Source: Arthrobacter_E sp041360795 (GTDB lineage Bacteria > Actinomycetota > Actinomycetes > Actinomycetales > Micrococcaceae). From it: DNA of 64,000 nucleotides. Positions within the stretch are counted from its first letter, which is position 1. The number at the start of each line of letters is the position of its first letter. The notes beneath the pieces are model-generated. The model saw only the letters and a program-made list of their open reading frames with translations. It ran no database searches and was not told where the DNA came from. Shown in pieces: positions 25,000-32,741 of the stretch. The position numbers were made by a program, and so were the translations under genes. The DNA lies in NCBI RefSeq assembly GCF_041360795.1, contig NZ_JBFUPW010000001.1:496001-560000 (forward strand), in the 5' to 3' direction.

Positions 25000-25977
25000 A
25001 TGTCAGAGGTTCCTCGCGAGTCCGGATTCCTCGAGGTCACCGATGGCCAGCGGATCTACTGGGAGGAATGGGGTGACCCACTGGGAACGCCCGTCCTTTA
25101 TCTGCACGGAGGTCCCGGCGGAGGGCTCAGCGCGAGTGGTTACCGGCGCCGGGTGGACCTGGAACGGACCCGGGTGGTGGGCTTCGAACAGCGAGGGTGC
25201 GGGCGCTCGCTCCCACACGCCTCCGATCCGCTGACAGACCTCGGGGTGAACACGACTGCCTGCCTGATCGGGGATATCGAATCACTTCGTGCCGACCGCG
25301 GGATCGACCGCTGGGTGGTCAACGGCGTCTCATGGGGTTCCACTCTCGCACTGGCGTATGCCCAGACCCACCCGGACCGGGTGCTGGGGCTTGTGCTCGT
25401 GGCGGTCACCACCACGAGCCGCCGTGAGGTCGAGTGGATCACCGAAGGGGTCGGCATGATGTTCCCCGAGGCCTGGGACAGGCTTGCCTCGTTCGCGGAG
25501 GATTCGGGAATCGGATACCGGCGGGGCGAGGGGCGATTGATCGACGCCTATGCCCGGCTCCTGCAATCGCCGGACAGTGCGCTTCGCGATGCGGCGTCGA
25601 AAGAGTGGGCCCTGTGGGAAGACACCCACGTGTCCATCGGGGCCGGCGGATTCTCCCGGGACCCGCGATGGGAGTCCGACGCTTACCGCCTCGCCTTCGC
25701 GACGCTGACGACGCATTACTGGTCGAACTCAGGGTTCTGCGAGGCCGGGCTCCTGGCGGGTATGGCCAGTATCGCGGACATACCCGGCATGCTCATTCAC
25801 GGCCGGAACGACATTTCCGGGCCGGCGGTGACCGCCTGGGAGGTGCACCGCGCATGGCCCGCGTCCCGTCTGGTGATCGATGAGGGGGAAGGCCACGGAG
25901 GCGCCGGGATGATCGAGGCGTGGTCGCGGGCGAATGACGAAATCCTGGCGTCGGCCCGAGTCCGGGGCACGGCGTGA
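25000..25977 (+). CDS. Proline iminopeptidase-like alpha/beta hydrolase (peptidase S33)
   Basis: A 325-residue enzyme from ATG 25000. It has LYLHGGPGGG (oxyanion region), FEQRGCGRS typical of prolyl aminopeptidases, the nucleophile elbow NGVSWGSTLALAYAQTHPDRV, the acid in LIHGRNDISGP, and the His in GEGHGG. These enzymes release N-terminal proline from peptides, and some act on other amides or esters. Its stop overlaps the GTG of the Nudix gene (GTGA), so the two form a coupled operon. Prolyl specificity is an inference from the FEQRGCGRS/WGS pattern. Confidence 0.88.
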   Translation: MSEVPRESGFLEVTDGQRIYWEEWGDPLGTPVLYLHGGPGGGLSASGYRRRVDLERTRVVGFEQRGCGRSLPHASDPLTDLGVNTTACLIGDIESLRADRGIDRWVVNGVSWGSTLALAYAQTHPDRVLGLVLVAVTTTSRREVEWITEGVGMMFPEAWDRLASFAEDSGIGYRRGEGRLIDAYARLLQSPDSALRDAASKEWALWEDTHVSIGAGGFSRDPRWESDAYRLAFATLTTHYWSNSGFCEAGLLAGMASIADIPGMLIHGRNDISGPAVTAWEVHRAWPASRLVIDEGEGHGGAGMIEAWSRANDEILASARVRGTA

Positions 25978-26423
25978 GTGGCGCAGGGCGCCGGGAGACG
26001 CGGGTGGTCCAGAAGGCTGTCGCCTACGTCGTCCACCGCGGACGGCTCCTGGTCTTCACTCACGACGACGTGCCGATCGAGACCACGGGGGTGCAGGTTC
26101 CGGCGGGGACGGTCGAGCCCGGGGAGTCTCCCGCGGAAGCCGCCGTCCGGGAGGTGCTCGAGGAGACCGGGCTGAGGACCCGTGCGGTTCGTGAGCTGGG
26201 CACGGAGGTCTACGATGTGAGGCCGGCCAAGGACGAACGTCACGAACGTCATTTCTTCCAGCTGGCACCGGTGGAGGACTCTGTCCCGGAACGATGGCAC
26301 GCTGGCGAGGAGCATCCGTCCGAGGGGCAGGCGCAGCGCTGGACCTGCTGGTGGGCGCCCTTGGATCACGGGCACGTGCTGTGCGCGGGCTTCGGGGCCC
26401 GGCTGGGGGAAATCGTCGGCTGA
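25974..26423 (+). CDS. Nudix hydrolase
   Basis: A 149-residue protein with a complete Nudix box: Gly, five residues, Glu, then REVLEETGL (GTVEPGESPAEAAVREVLEE in the visible core). The metal-binding glutamates are all present. Nudix enzymes hydrolyse nucleoside diphosphates linked to another group; the substrate is not evident. It starts at GTG 25974 inside the stop of the peptidase gene, so it is translationally coupled to it. Confidence 0.93.
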   Translation: MSGAGRRETRVVQKAVAYVVHRGRLLVFTHDDVPIETTGVQVPAGTVEPGESPAEAAVREVLEETGLRTRAVRELGTEVYDVRPAKDERHERHFFQLAPVEDSVPERWHAGEEHPSEGQAQRWTCWWAPLDHGHVLCAGFGARLGEIVG

Positions 26424-26482
26424 TGCAGCCTTTCGAGTCGAAGATGGCGGGCTGGTATCGATGGATTTCACAGACGCGCCCC

Positions 26483-26498
26483 TATATCACGCGATATA
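26483..26498. promoter_or_regulatory. Palindromic operator overlapping the toxin-antitoxin promoter
   Basis: Perfect dyad TATATCACGCGATATA. Its right half is part of a -10-like TATATT (26495-26500) lying 6 bases before the GTG start of the antitoxin gene. The antitoxin carries an XRE helix-turn-helix, so autorepression through this site is expected. Confidence 0.65.
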
Positions 26499-26506
26499 TT
26501 TAGTGG

Positions 26507-26950
26507 GTGAGTAACCGTGTTCGAGAAATCCGCGAAGCCGCTGGATTGAGTCAGGCCGAGCTGGCCCGCCGCTCTGGCGTGGCTCAGCCCAACATCGCGG
26601 CTTACGAGGCTGGTCGGCGCAAGCCGAGCGTTGACATGGTGAACCGCCTCCGCGCGGCGACACTGCCGCTTCCCCATGATGCGTTGGCTGACCACCGAAC
26701 CGACCTGGTCGATCTCGCGCACCACTATGGTCTTGTCAACGTGAGAGTCTTCGGGTCGGTCGCTCGACGTGACGACAGGCCCGGCAGCGATCTGGACCTT
26801 CTGGTCACGAGACCTGCAGGCATGGGTCTGTTGACGCTTGCGAAGTTTGCCGATGAAGCCGGCGAACTCTTGGGCATCGAGGTCGACGTCGTGACTGACG
26901 GCGGCCTGCCGGACGACCATGAAATTCTGAAGTCTGCGGTTGAAATATGA
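26507..26950 (+). CDS. MntA-type nucleotidyltransferase antitoxin with N-terminal XRE DNA-binding domain
   Basis: A 147-residue two-domain protein. Residues 1-50 form an XRE helix-turn-helix (REAAGLSQAELARRSGVAQ ... YEAGRRKPS). Residues 60-147 are a minimal nucleotidyltransferase with GSx10DxD (Gly83-Ser84, Asp95, Asp97) and a third acid in EVDVVTD. MntA antitoxins block HepT toxins by adding AMP units to a Tyr near the toxin active site. Fusion to a DNA-binding domain would let one protein both modify the toxin and repress the operon. There is no Shine-Dalgarno, and the likely transcription start coincides with the GTG, so translation may be leaderless. The stop overlaps the hepT start (ATGA). 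GC is lower than in the surroundings. Confidence 0.9.
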   Translation: MSNRVREIREAAGLSQAELARRSGVAQPNIAAYEAGRRKPSVDMVNRLRAATLPLPHDALADHRTDLVDLAHHYGLVNVRVFGSVARRDDRPGSDLDLLVTRPAGMGLLTLAKFADEAGELLGIEVDVVTDGGLPDDHEILKSAVEI

Positions 26951-27285
26951 GCGATCGTGACAACCGGGCCCTGAATGAGATCTTGAGGCTGTGTGCGATC
27001 GGAGCCGATCTCGTCGCGCGAGGGCCCGACTGGTACACCGGTGACCCTGACAATGTGCCAGGACTCGCAGCAGAGTCGCTCATCGTAAAAATCGGAGAAA
27101 ACGTGGCGCGCATGAGTTCAGAGACGATTGGGCTGCATCCGGAAGTTCCCTGGTCCTCCATCAAACGCATGCGGGACCGGTTGGCCCATCACTATGAGGG
27201 AACGGACTACGGGGCCGTCTGGGACACCCTGGTCAACGATCTGCCGGTCATCGATGGATACATCCGGTCGCTCGATCTCGGATGA
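26947..27285 (+). CDS. hepT: HepT-like ribonuclease toxin (DUF86)
   Basis: A 112-residue HEPN-fold protein with the RNase signature Rx4HxY: Arg76, His81, Tyr83 in RDRLAHHYEG. The helical body and ARMSSETIGLHPEVPWSSIKRMR stretch (about residues 54-76) match the DUF86/HepT family. HepT cuts tRNA or other RNA to stop growth; Tyr83 is the equivalent of the residue AMP-modified by MntA. It is coupled to the antitoxin gene by a 4-base ATGA overlap. All catalytic residues are intact, so the toxin should be active when the antitoxin is lost. Confidence 0.93.
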   Translation: MSDRDNRALNEILRLCAIGADLVARGPDWYTGDPDNVPGLAAESLIVKIGENVARMSSETIGLHPEVPWSSIKRMRDRLAHHYEGTDYGAVWDTLVNDLPVIDGYIRSLDLG

Positions 27286-27532
27286 ATCCTGGAGGCCGCC
27301 CGGCAGCGTGTTTTTTGCTGAGCGCGACTCTGAGAAGTTCGAGGTTTGTGGACCATGCCACCTACGTTGCGCTGCAGATCGTCAGCGGTCTGCAGGTCGC
27401 TCGGCACGACCGCATGATGTAAAACACGCTGTCCACTGGAAATCGTGCGAGCAACCCTGATTGAACCTGACCGGAACTATCGGGTCCCGTCCCCGGCCTG
27501 CCCCGGAGAATCATTGGTGTCAGGAGGACCAC

Positions 27533-28396
27533 ATGATCGCCACGCTCAACGCTCTGGTCGACCACATCGAGGAGAACCTCGGCGAGCCGATCGACGTCGC
27601 CGAATTCGCCCGGCGGCACGGCACCACGGAGTATCACCTGCGGAGGATGTTCGCATCGCTGGCGCAGATGCCGCTCTCGGAATACATCCGCAACCGCCGG
27701 ATGACCCTCGCCGGTGCGGAGCTGGCCGCAGGCGCGCCGCATCTCCTCGACGTGGCCGTGCGCTACGGCTACGGGTCGGTCGAGGCGTTCGGCCGGGCGT
27801 TCCGTTCCGTGCACGGCGCCAGCCCGTCCGAGGTGCGACGCCATGGTGGTCCGCTCAGCACTCACACCATGCTCAGGTTCCGCCTGAGCGTAGAAGGGGG
27901 CACGTCCATGGACGTCACCATCACCGAACTGCCCGGCCTCATGCTCGTCGGGCATGCCGCTCGGGTCCCGCTCATCCATCGAGGGGTCAACCCTCACATC
28001 CAGGCGCACCTCGCCGCGATCCCGGTCGAGGAGCACGTGCGCCTCAAAGCCCTGAGCAACGCCGAACCGTCGGGAATCCTCGCCGTCACCGACGGTGTCG
28101 ACCCCGACGCTCCGGAAGGCTCCCCGCTCACGTATCTGCACGGCGTCGCGGTGGAGTCCGGCACGGAGGTGCCGGAGGATCTCGATGCTCTCCCGCTCGA
28201 CGCCGGCACCTGGGCGGTGTTCGCCGCGCGGGGCCCGTTCCCGGAGACGCTGCAGAATCTGTGGGCCGCGACGGCGACCGAATGGTTCCCGTCGAATCCG
28301 TGGCGCCTGCGGCCGGGGCCGTCGATCGTGCGGTACCTGGAGTTCACGGAGAGCTTCGCCTCGTGCGAGCTCTGGCTGCCGGTCGAGAAGGGGTGA
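27533..28396 (+). CDS. AraC family regulator with C-terminal GyrI-like effector domain
   Basis: A 287-residue protein from ATG 27533 with AGGAGG upstream. The N-terminal AraC double helix-turn-helix covers residues 1-105 (VAEFARRHGTTEYHLRRMFASL and VAVRYGYGSVEAFGRAFRSVHGASPSEVR as landmarks). The C-terminal part (125-287) is GyrI/BtrG-like: VTITELPGLMLVGHAARVP and GTWAVFAARGPFPETLQNLW. Such Rob/TipA-type regulators bind cationic or lipophilic drugs in the C-terminal domain and activate efflux or tolerance genes. No obvious target is adjacent. Confidence 0.92.
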   Translation: MIATLNALVDHIEENLGEPIDVAEFARRHGTTEYHLRRMFASLAQMPLSEYIRNRRMTLAGAELAAGAPHLLDVAVRYGYGSVEAFGRAFRSVHGASPSEVRRHGGPLSTHTMLRFRLSVEGGTSMDVTITELPGLMLVGHAARVPLIHRGVNPHIQAHLAAIPVEEHVRLKALSNAEPSGILAVTDGVDPDAPEGSPLTYLHGVAVESGTEVPEDLDALPLDAGTWAVFAARGPFPETLQNLWAATATEWFPSNPWRLRPGPSIVRYLEFTESFASCELWLPVEKG

Positions 28397-28442
28397 GCGA
28401 GCGGCTGTGCGGCCGACGTCGGTCATGGCAGGATCAGTGTCC

Positions 28443-28979
28443 ATGACCGACGTCGAGAACATCACGGATGGCATTGCGCTTCTCCGCACCCTGGAGACGA
28501 TCCCCACGTGGAGGAAGCCCCGGTGGGAAGATCTTGGCCTGCCCGTCGTCGACCGAGGTGACCATGCGATCTTCCCTCTAGCGGTGGCGCCGCTGATTGA
28601 TTCCGGCGAAGCCCGCGCCCTCCTTGAGACCGAGACCATGCTGAGAAATCACTGCATTCACTACTACGGCGGCGATTCCTTTCATGCCGAGTCGGTCCTC
28701 AGCACCGACGAAGGCTACGGGCGGAAGGTGCTCGAGGCCGGGGCCATTCCTCACGGAAGCGTTGTGCTGTGGTGGGGAATTCAGAATCTCGCCGTCGTGC
28801 TTATCCGGGCTGTCGATGAACGACGGCGGTTGGAGACGCTGGCCCTCCATGTCCTCCCCAAGGACTGGGTCTGGGAACCCGCGGTGCCGTTGACCACCAA
28901 ACGCGCTGCGTCTCATGCCCGCCGCATGGCCCGGGACTGCAGCGCCGCCGACGCGCGCTGGTCCTGGCCGTTGAGCTGA
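28443..28979 (+). CDS. Hypothetical protein
   Basis: A 178-residue soluble protein from ATG 28443 (an in-frame ATG lies at 28425). No family was recognised. It contains ETETMLRNHCIHYYGGDSFH and VVLWWGIQNLAVVLIRAVDE, suggesting a mixed alpha/beta fold, and ends with an Arg-rich helix. It follows the AraC/GyrI gene by 46 bases on the same strand and could be cotranscribed, in which case it might belong to the same response. No catalytic motif is visible. Confidence 0.6.
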   Translation: MTDVENITDGIALLRTLETIPTWRKPRWEDLGLPVVDRGDHAIFPLAVAPLIDSGEARALLETETMLRNHCIHYYGGDSFHAESVLSTDEGYGRKVLEAGAIPHGSVVLWWGIQNLAVVLIRAVDERRRLETLALHVLPKDWVWEPAVPLTTKRAASHARRMARDCSAADARWSWPLS

Positions 28980-29202
28980 GACCGAGTTTCGCTGGTGCGA
29001 GGAGAAGTGCAGCGGTCCCCTCTACCGCTCTACCGCGCGAGTTGTCCACATAGCGCACTTCGCTAGGCGACGAGGCGATGCGCCTGGACGAAGCTGAGGG
29101 TATGAGCATCAGACAGTTCATCCGGCCACAGGTCTTCGTCCCGGGAGCCCTGCAGGGGACCAACCCGCCCTATCGGTCGTTGGCGACGTGGCGAGTTCTG
29201 GG
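28980..29202. other. Region between hypothetical gene and higBA operator; nothing recognised
   Basis: About 220 bases of mixed composition. Short frames are open, including one starting ATG 29102, but none has convincing coding features. It may hold the decayed 5' part of an acquired segment that brought the higBA module. Confidence 0.3.
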
Positions 29203-29237
29203 TATAACGCATTGCGTTAGTAACGCGATGCGTTATA
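29203..29237. promoter_or_regulatory. Near-perfect palindrome, candidate higBA operator
   Basis: Arms TATAACGCATTGCGTTA (29203-29219) and its inverse at 29221-29237 pair with one mismatch around a single G. It lies just upstream of the higB remnant. HigA-type antitoxins bind such dyads to repress their operon. Confidence 0.75.
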
Positions 29238-29250
29238 CGCTGGCGCTGCG

Positions 29251-29528
29251 ATCAGGTCGTTCCGCGACTCCGCCACCGGTCGCCTGTGGCGGAGGGAGCG
29301 CGTGCCGTCGATCGATTCTCGGATCCATCGTGTCGCCCTGCGAAAGCTCGTCAGTTGGGAGCGGCTGAATCACTCGCTGATCTGCGCGTTCCGCCTGGCA
29401 ATCGCCTGGAGGCGCTCGCGGGAGAACGTGCAGGGCAACACAGCATCAGGATCAATGACCAGTGGCGCATCTGTTTCCAATGGACGGACGCTGGTCCCGA
29501 GGAGGTCGAGATCGTTGACTATCATTGA
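29251..29528 (+). pseudogene. higB: Frameshifted higB-type (RelE/HigB family) toxin
   Basis: Two adjacent reading frames together give a normal HigB sequence. Frame one (29251 to about 29350) reads IRSFRDSATGRLWRRERV ... RVALRKLV. Frame two (about 29352-29528) reads LGAAESLADLRVPPGNRLEA ... RINDQWRICFQW ... VEIVDYH, ending at the higA start. Family members run straight across, with a Gln after LV, so one base is missing near 29350. No ATG, GTG or TTG occurs in the first frame before its conserved N-terminus, so the start also appears damaged. The endoribonuclease toxin should not be made. The palindrome upstream and the following higA are intact. Confidence 0.82.
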
Positions 29529-29817
29529 GCGGCTCGCGCCGGTCCACCCCGGTGAAGTGCTCCTGGCCGACTTCATCGAAGCCTTCGGCATCACGCAGAA
29601 CAAACTGGCAGTCTCGATCAAGGTGCCGCCGCGAAGGATCAACGAGATCGTGCACGGAAAACGGGCGATCACAGCTGATACCGCACTCCGGCTTGCACGG
29701 TACTTCGGGACCACACCCCAGTTCTGGCTCAATCTCCAGATTCAGTACGAGCTGGACCGAGTCGAGGACCGAGTGGCCGGGCAGATCGCCGAGATCACGC
29801 CGCTGCAGGTCGCCTAG
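29515..29817 (+). CDS. higA: HigA-type antitoxin (XRE family)
   Basis: A 100-residue DNA-binding antitoxin starting at TTG 29515, with GGAGG about 10 bases upstream; the start overlaps the end of the higB remnant by 14 bases. Hallmarks: ERLAPVHPGEVLLADFIEAF, the helix-turn-helix ITQNKLAVSIKVPPRRINEIV, GKRAITADTALRLARYF and TTPQFWLNLQIQYELD. It normally neutralises HigB and represses the operon through the upstream palindrome. Since higB is broken, it now survives as an orphan antitoxin or regulator. Confidence 0.93.
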   Translation: MTIIERLAPVHPGEVLLADFIEAFGITQNKLAVSIKVPPRRINEIVHGKRAITADTALRLARYFGTTPQFWLNLQIQYELDRVEDRVAGQIAEITPLQVA

Positions 29818-29850
29818 GAGACCCGCGCTGTCGCACTCATGTTCGGAGCC

Positions 29851-30681
29851 TCACACCCCGAGCCCCCGCGCGATGAGTGCATCGAAGGCGCGGTCGGGGA
29901 ACACCGCGCGCAGGAACACCAGCGGCTTGGCGCCGAAACCCGGAAGGTACCGGGTTCGGGGGTGCTTGGCGGTGGCGGCCTTCACGACGGCCTTGGCGAC
30001 CACTTCGGGCCGTGAAGCCAGGCGCGCCGTCGGACCCGAGCTGCCACCGATCGTCACGGCCATGGCCGCGGCCTGTCGGGCGTACGGCCCGTCCCCGGAG
30101 ACGTCCTGAAGGTTCCCCGCGGCGATGCCGCCCCACTCGGTCCGGATGGATCCGGGTTCGATGAGCACGACGTCGATCCCGAACGGCGCGAGCTCCATGC
30201 GCAGGGCGTCGCTGAGTCCCTCGACCGCGTACTTGCTGGCGTGATACCAGGCTCCCATCGGCATGGCGAAGCGGCCGCCCATGGAGCTGACGTTGAGGAT
30301 CCGGCCGCTGCCCTGAGCGCGCATCCCCGGGATCACGAGCTGCGCCATCCGCGCGAGCCCCAGGACGTTGACGTCGAGCTGCGCCTGAGCCGTCGAGAGC
30401 GGCACCTCTTCCACCGAGCCGTAGGACCCATAGCCGGCATTGTTGACCAGCACGTCGATCCGGCCTTCCGCTTCCAGGATCGCGGCGATCGCGGCGGCGG
30501 ACGACTCCGCGTCCGTGACATCGAGGGCGATCGTGTGGATGCCGGCGTCGTCGAGGGCGGCCATGCGGTCGAGGCGGCGGGCCGCCGCATAGACGATGAA
30601 GCCCGCCGCGTGCAATGCGCGGGCGGCGGCCTCGCCGATCCCCGAGGAGGCTCCCGTGACCACTGCGACCTTCTGCGTCAT
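29851..30681 (-). CDS. SDR family oxidoreductase
   Basis: A 276-residue classical short-chain dehydrogenase. TGASSGIGEA binds the nucleotide (residues 10-19), NNAGYGSYG is at about 85, the catalytic Ser lies in NVSSMGGRF, and Tyr/Lys in YHASKYAVEGLSDALRMEL. The Arg pair in AAARRLDRM suggests NADP preference. The tail TRYLPGFGAKPLVFLRAVFPDRAFD is typical of a large actinobacterial SDR group of unknown substrate. A LysR regulator gene lies upstream on the same strand, 78 bases away, and might be cotranscribed with it. Confidence 0.93.
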   Translation of the reverse strand: MTQKVAVVTGASSGIGEAAARALHAAGFIVYAAARRLDRMAALDDAGIHTIALDVTDAESSAAAIAAILEAEGRIDVLVNNAGYGSYGSVEEVPLSTAQAQLDVNVLGLARMAQLVIPGMRAQGSGRILNVSSMGGRFAMPMGAWYHASKYAVEGLSDALRMELAPFGIDVVLIEPGSIRTEWGGIAAGNLQDVSGDGPYARQAAAMAVTIGGSSGPTARLASRPEVVAKAVVKAATAKHPRTRYLPGFGAKPLVFLRAVFPDRAFDALIARGLGV

Positions 30682-30759
30682 GTCCTCGTCCTTTACTGGC
30701 GTGTGGACTCCCCGCCGGATCGTCCGGGCAGAGAGGTGAAGCGCTTGCTCAGTTCATTC

Positions 30760-31665
30760 TCACGGAGTTTCCAGGGACAAACCTGACTGCCGCAGAATCT
30801 CCTGGATGACCGCGTGCAGATTGGGGCCGTCCGCGGCGGCCGCCCGAACCAGGAGCGACACCTCCCGGAAGGACGCCTCGTCCGTGAGCGGCACGGCCGT
30901 GACACCCGGAGGAAGGGGGCCGCGACCGAGGCGGGGGACCGCGCCCACGGCCAGGCCTGCCGCGATGTACTCGATGATCGACTGGAATTCCGCGGCCCCG
31001 TAGACGGGCCCGGTGGGATTGCCGAGTCCGCCCTGTGCGGCGATCCATTGGCGGTACGGCCCGTCATCCGGCGTGACTGCCCACGGCTCGTGCCGCAGCT
31101 CCTCCATGGACACGCCTGGCCGCCCTGCCAGCGGATGGCCGCTCGGCAGGATCGCGTCCACGCGGTCCACCCCGAGCGAGATGCACCGCAGTTCGGGATC
31201 CGGCGCCTCCTCGGCGAGCCGGCCCCACGTCTTCACGAGCGCCAGATCGGTCAGGCCGGTCCGGACGAAGAGCAGGGATTCCTCGGGCTCGAGCTCCAGT
31301 GGTTGCACCACCAAGGCCGGATGCGCGGAGGCGAGGGCCGCGACGGCGGGGATGATCAGCCCCCGCAGCGCCGTGGGGAAGACGGCGATCCGCACCCGGC
31401 CCGCCGGTTCGCCGTCGTGCGCCGCCGCCAGGTCGTCCAGCGCGAGGACGATAGGCCGTCCGCGCTCTACGAGCGATCGCGCGTACTCCGTGAGCACCAC
31501 GCCGCGCCCCACGCGCTCGAGCAAGGTGCACTGGACGGTCCGTTCGAGCCGGCGGATGTGCTGGGTGATGTTCGACGGCGTGTAGCTGAGCAGGGTCGCG
31601 GCCGAGGTCACCGATCCTGTGTCGGCCACGGCGATCAGAGCGCGGAGCGAGAGGACATCGATCAT
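30760..31665 (-). CDS. LysR family transcriptional regulator
   Basis: A 301-residue LTTR. The N-terminal winged helix reads LSLRALIAVADTGSVTSAATLLSYTPSNITQHIRRLER across residues 5-42. The co-inducer domain (about 90-295) begins RVRIAVFPTALRGLIIPAVAAL. It is divergent from an EamA-type exporter with a 72-base gap, the usual layout for a regulator that controls a metabolite exporter. The co-inducer is unknown. Confidence 0.93.
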   Translation of the reverse strand: MIDVLSLRALIAVADTGSVTSAATLLSYTPSNITQHIRRLERTVQCTLLERVGRGVVLTEYARSLVERGRPIVLALDDLAAAHDGEPAGRVRIAVFPTALRGLIIPAVAALASAHPALVVQPLELEPEESLLFVRTGLTDLALVKTWGRLAEEAPDPELRCISLGVDRVDAILPSGHPLAGRPGVSMEELRHEPWAVTPDDGPYRQWIAAQGGLGNPTGPVYGAAEFQSIIEYIAAGLAVGAVPRLGRGPLPPGVTAVPLTDEASFREVSLLVRAAAADGPNLHAVIQEILRQSGLSLETP

Positions 31666-31737
31666 TCACAAATTCTACGATGAAAGGCCTAGAAACTATT
31701 ACTGGTGCTAAAAGAAATTCGCGTTCATGATCAATAC

Positions 31738-32676
31738 ATGACCTCCTCCGCAGACCTCACCACCAACCGCCGACAGCCTCCATCAGGCTCGCAGTCAGCC
31801 TCTACGGTACTGCGCGCCAAGATCTGGCTCGCGCTCGCCATGGCGGGCTGGGGCACTATCGGCGTGTTCAGCATCCAGGCGGGGACCGACCCGATCACCA
31901 CCGTCGCGTGGCGCTGCGTCTTCGCCTCCGGCGCGCTGCTGCTCCTCGCGCTGGCGACCGACGCGTTCCGCCAGAGCACGTGGACGGTGAAAGCCGTGCT
32001 GCTCACCCTCGGTGGCGGGGTGGCGCTCGTCGCCAACTGGGTGTTCCTCTTCCAGTCCTTTGCCACCACCACGCTCACCGTGGCGACCGTCTCGTACCAT
32101 ATGGAGCCCTTCCTGCTGGTGGCGCTCGGCGCCCTGATCAGCCGCGAACTGCCGAGAAGGCGAGACCTGATCTGGCTGGTCGTGGCCTTCGGTGGGCTTC
32201 TCCTCGCCACGAAGTTCATCGGGCCCGGAGGGATCGAGAGCCCCGCGCCACGCGAGATCGGAGGCGTCCTCTCGGCGCTGCTGGCCGGTCTTCTCTATGC
32301 TCTCGCCACCCTCGCGGCGAAACACACGACGGGCATCCGGCCGTACGTCATGACCCTGATCCAGTGCGTGACCGGCGCCCTTCTGCTCCTGCCGTTCGCC
32401 GCGCAGCTGCAGTGGAGCGGCACCGGCTGGTGGTGGATCGCGGCGATGGGCGTGATCCACACCGGCCTGCTGTACTCGGCGCTCTACGGCTCGGCCCGAG
32501 TGCTCTCGACCATGGCGCTCGCGGCGCTGTCCTTCGTGAATCCGGCCGTGGCGATCTTCGCGGACATCGCGGTCTACGGTCATATCCCGGACCTGGTGCA
32601 GCTCGCCGGAATCCTCCTGATCGCGGTCGCCACCATCACCATCACGGTGCCCCGGAAGAACAGGGCCCTCGATTAG
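31738..32676 (+). CDS. EamA/DMT family transporter
   Basis: A 312-residue membrane protein from ATG 31738 (an earlier start at 31705 lacks support). Ten membrane helices are arranged as two EamA repeats: the first from LALAMAGWGTIGVFSIQAG, the second from GGVLSALLAGLLYALATLAAK. DMT members of this type export amino acids or other small metabolites. LysR regulation from the divergent gene is likely. The substrate is not predictable from sequence. Confidence 0.92.
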   Translation: MTSSADLTTNRRQPPSGSQSASTVLRAKIWLALAMAGWGTIGVFSIQAGTDPITTVAWRCVFASGALLLLALATDAFRQSTWTVKAVLLTLGGGVALVANWVFLFQSFATTTLTVATVSYHMEPFLLVALGALISRELPRRRDLIWLVVAFGGLLLATKFIGPGGIESPAPREIGGVLSALLAGLLYALATLAAKHTTGIRPYVMTLIQCVTGALLLLPFAAQLQWSGTGWWWIAAMGVIHTGLLYSALYGSARVLSTMALAALSFVNPAVAIFADIAVYGHIPDLVQLAGILLIAVATITITVPRKNRALD

Positions 32677-32741
32677 TCTGGTGACTGTTCTGTCCCGGTC
32701 TGTCCAGAGGCGATCCTGCCCTGTCGAAGGAGTTCCCCGCC

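Noticed and set aside
29302..29817. A single 171-codon protein spanning the higB and higA region
   Set aside because: The first half is higB's 5' frame followed by frameshifted nonsense; only the part from TTG 29515 matches HigA.
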